Part shown: piece after piece, positions 61,973 through 64,000 of the stretch | How positions within the stretch are numbered: position 1 is the first letter of the stretch | Layout of the letters: each line of letters begins with the position of its first letter | Origin: Streptomyces sp. NBC_01591 | GTDB taxonomy: Bacteria > Actinomycetota > Actinomycetes > Streptomycetales > Streptomycetaceae | Length of the DNA: 64,000 nucleotides | Assembly (NCBI RefSeq): GCF_035918155.1 | Contig: NZ_CP109327.1 | Span: 5,580,001-5,644,000 of the forward strand | Direction of reading: 5' to 3' | The notes under the pieces: generated by a model | Databases searched by the model: none | What the model saw: the letters and a program-made list of their open reading frames with translations, nothing else | Told to the model about the DNA's origin: nothing | Translations under genes and position numbers: made by a program

Positions 61973-64000
61973 TTGTCCGACGTCCAGGACCTTCTCCTGC
62001 CCCTGACCGCTGCCCAGTCCGGCATCTGGTTCGCGCAGGAGCTCGACCCGGCCAACGTCATCTACAACGCGGGCGAATACCTGGAGATCTGCGGCCAGGT
62101 CGACGTCCCGCTGTTCGAGACCGCGCTGCACCGGGTGCTGGCCGAGGCGGAGTGCCTCCGGGTGCGATTCGTGGACACCCAGGACGGCCCCCGCCAGCGG
62201 ATCGCCCCGGCCGTCGACTGGACCCTGCCCGTCACGGACGTCTCCGCCGAACCCGACCCGCGCGCGGCGGCCGAACTGCGGATGCGGGACCTGCTCGCCA
62301 CCCCCAAGGACATCCGGCACGACCACCTCTTCGACTTCGAACTCTTCCGGCTCGCCGACGACCGGTTCCTGTGGCTGCACGCCTACCACCACAGCGCCGT
62401 CGACGGATTCACCGTGGCACTCGTGGCCCGGCGCGTCGCCGAGGTCTACACCGCGCTCGCCGCGGGCACCGAAGCCGGCGCCTCCCCCTTCGCCCCGCTG
62501 AGCACCCTCGTCGACGCCGACCTGGCCTACCGCGCCTCCGAGCGGTTCACCCAGGACCGCGCCTACTGGACGGACCGGCTCGCCGGTGCCCCCGGCCCGG
62601 CCGGTCCGTCCGGCGGCAGGCCCGGCACCGCCCGGCGCCTGGTACGCCGCACCGCCCACCTGGACCCCGCCACGGCCGACGCCCTGCGCGAGCTCGCCCG
62701 CGCGGCCGAGGTGCCCTGGCCGCCGGTCCTGGCCGCCGCCTTCGCCGCCTACCTCCAGCGCTGCACCGGGACCGACGAGGTGGTGCTCGGGCTCCCCGTC
62801 ACCACCCGGCTCGGCCGCGCGGCCCGCTCGGTGCCCGGCATGGTCTCCAACGTCCTGCCGCTGCGCCTGGCCCCGCAACGAGACATGTCCGTCGGCGAGC
62901 TGCTGCGCCACACCTCCGCCGCGATGCGGTCCGACCTCAAGCACCAGCGCTACCGCTACGAGGACCTGCGCCGCGACCTCAACCTGCTCGCCGACGACCA
63001 GAAGCTCGTCGGCCCGCAGGTCAACATCATGATGTTCGACTACGACCTCCGGTTCGCCGGGCACCCCGCCGTCGTCCACAACCTCTCCGTCGGACCCGCC
63101 GACGACATGGCCGTCGTCGTCTACGACCGCGGCGACGGCAAGGGCCTGCAGATCGACCTCGACGCCAACCCCGAGCTCTACACCCCCGACGAGACCGACG
63201 CGCATCTGCACCGCTTCATCCGGTTCACCGAGGCCCTCGCCGCCTCCGGCCCCGACCACCCCGTCGGCGGGATCGACCTCCTGGACGCCGCGGAACGCCA
63301 CCAGGTGCTGGAAGCGTGGAACGACACCGCGCACCCGGTGCCGCCGACCACCCTGACCGCGCTGCTCACCGCCCAGGCGCAGCGCACGCCCGACGCCACG
63401 GCGCTGGTCTTCGAGGGCACCGAGCTGTCCTGCGCCGAACTGTCCTACGCCGAGCTGGACGAGCGGGCCGGCCGCCTGGCCCGGCTGCTCGTGACCCGGG
63501 GCGTCGGACCCGAGCGGTTCGTCGCCGTCGCCGTACCGCGATCCGCCGAGCTGGTGATCGCCCTGCTCGCGGTGCTCAAGTCGGGGGCCGCGTATCTGCC
63601 GGTCGATCCGGGTTACCCGGCGGAGCGGATCGCGTTCCTGCTGGAGGACGCGGCTCCGGTGCTGGTCCTGACCACGTCCGAGGTGGCCGCCGGCCTGCCG
63701 GACACCGGCACACCGCACCTGCTCCTCGACGACGCCGGCACGGCCGGGCTCCTGGCCGGGCACGGTCCGGACAGCGGCACCACCCTGCCCGTCGCCGCGC
63801 CCGCCAACCCCGCGTACGTCATCTACACCTCCGGCTCCACGGGCCGTCCCAAGGGCGCGATCGTCCCGCACGAGGGCATCGTCAACCGCCTCCTGTGGAT
63901 GCAGGACCACTACCGGCTCACCGCCGATGACCGCGTCCTGCAGAAGACGCCGTCCGGCTTCGACGTCTCCGTGTGGGAGTTCTTCTGGCCGCTCATCACC
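61973..64000 (+). CDS. Non-ribosomal peptide synthetase, first module (partial, C-A)
   Basis: The gene runs off the right edge after 676 codons. An N-terminal condensation domain (about 1-440) starts LLLPLTAAQSGIWFAQELDP and has HHSAVDGF (HHxxxDG). It resembles EntF-type C domains, and with no upstream module it should accept the acyl chain from the ACP, as a starter C. The adenylation domain begins near 455 (LSYAELDERAGRLARLL), with the A3 motif YVIYTSGSTGRPKG. It ends at FDVSVWEFFWPL, where the first code residues read D-V-W, the beginning of the common Ser code (weak evidence). TTG start with GAGGG upstream. Confidence 0.93.
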   Translation, partial: MSDVQDLLLPLTAAQSGIWFAQELDPANVIYNAGEYLEICGQVDVPLFETALHRVLAEAECLRVRFVDTQDGPRQRIAPAVDWTLPVTDVSAEPDPRAAAELRMRDLLATPKDIRHDHLFDFELFRLADDRFLWLHAYHHSAVDGFTVALVARRVAEVYTALAAGTEAGASPFAPLSTLVDADLAYRASERFTQDRAYWTDRLAGAPGPAGPSGGRPGTARRLVRRTAHLDPATADALRELARAAEVPWPPVLAAAFAAYLQRCTGTDEVVLGLPVTTRLGRAARSVPGMVSNVLPLRLAPQRDMSVGELLRHTSAAMRSDLKHQRYRYEDLRRDLNLLADDQKLVGPQVNIMMFDYDLRFAGHPAVVHNLSVGPADDMAVVVYDRGDGKGLQIDLDANPELYTPDETDAHLHRFIRFTEALAASGPDHPVGGIDLLDAAERHQVLEAWNDTAHPVPPTTLTALLTAQAQRTPDATALVFEGTELSCAELSYAELDERAGRLARLLVTRGVGPERFVAVAVPRSAELVIALLAVLKSGAAYLPVDPGYPAERIAFLLEDAAPVLVLTTSEVAAGLPDTGTPHLLLDDAGTAGLLAGHGPDSGTTLPVAAPANPAYVIYTSGSTGRPKGAIVPHEGIVNRLLWMQDHYRLTADDRVLQKTPSGFDVSVWEFFWPLIT

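Noticed and set aside
61636..63930. A 764-codon plus-strand frame overlapping the NRPS
   Set aside because: It is read in another frame and is Arg/Pro-rich. The correct frame from the TTG at 61973 gives condensation and adenylation motifs.

Overview
High-GC Streptomyces-type chromosomal DNA. The order wblI, glpX, DUF4245 gene, nitroreductase, xseB-xseA, APC permease, ispH, ppgK, DUF6542 gene, ychF is the core gene order I recall around S. coelicolor SCO5046-SCO5061. GTG/TTG starts, rare TTA codons and a SARP/LuxR-type regulator block also fit the genus.

Layout. (1) 1-10.3 kb: conserved housekeeping block. (2) 10.4-15.5 kb: accessory cassette, a four-gene minus-strand operon (unknown protein, divergent APH-fold kinase, methyltransferase, HAD protein) facing a TTA-containing HTH/TPR regulator and a Nudix hydrolase. 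(3) 15.5-22.3 kb: small secreted protein, three-gene ABC transporter, repeats and hairpins, RelE/Phd-type toxin-antitoxin pair, a DUF2004-like gene with two compensating frameshifts, and a DUF234-type ATPase. (4) 22.5-39 kb: mixed chromosomal genes: two subtilases, a TrmB/LuxR-type regulator, a SpoIIE-type phosphatase, a PGRP amidase, a GH65-like enzyme, a threonine-synthase-like enzyme, a GntR regulator, a SPOR-like protein and a Nudix protein. (5) 39.4 kb to the right edge: a hybrid type II polyketide/non-ribosomal peptide biosynthetic gene cluster (BGC), cut off inside the first NRPS adenylation domain.

The BGC starts with a phosphopantetheinyl transferase and a regulatory block (three LuxR-like proteins, two NdgR-like IclR proteins, one SARP, one type II thioesterase). 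A long, mostly overlapping plus-strand operon follows: Fe(II)/2-oxoglutarate amino-acid hydroxylase, ACP, two complete ketosynthases, a degenerate KS, an alpha/beta hydrolase, a double-hotdog protein, three DsrE-superfamily proteins, a second degenerate KS, a second ACP, two FabZ-like dehydratases (one without the catalytic His), a FabG-like reductase, a kappa-GST/HCCA-isomerase-like protein and an MbtH protein, then a minus-strand thioesterase and an NRPS. With one KR and dehydratases but no enoyl reductase, the likely product is a polyunsaturated (polyene or cinnamoyl-like) acyl chain passed to a peptide whose first residue may be Ser.

Most notable points: a complete DsrEFH/TusBCD-like trio (one member with the Cys, two without) translationally coupled to the polyketide genes, with no sulfur role I know of in such clusters; three copies of a 16-bp motif exactly 6 bp upstream of a TTG -35 element with about 17 bp to a -10, which define a cluster-specific promoter class; and a palindromic element repeated at the 3' ends of unrelated genes, including the end of a KS-like gene.
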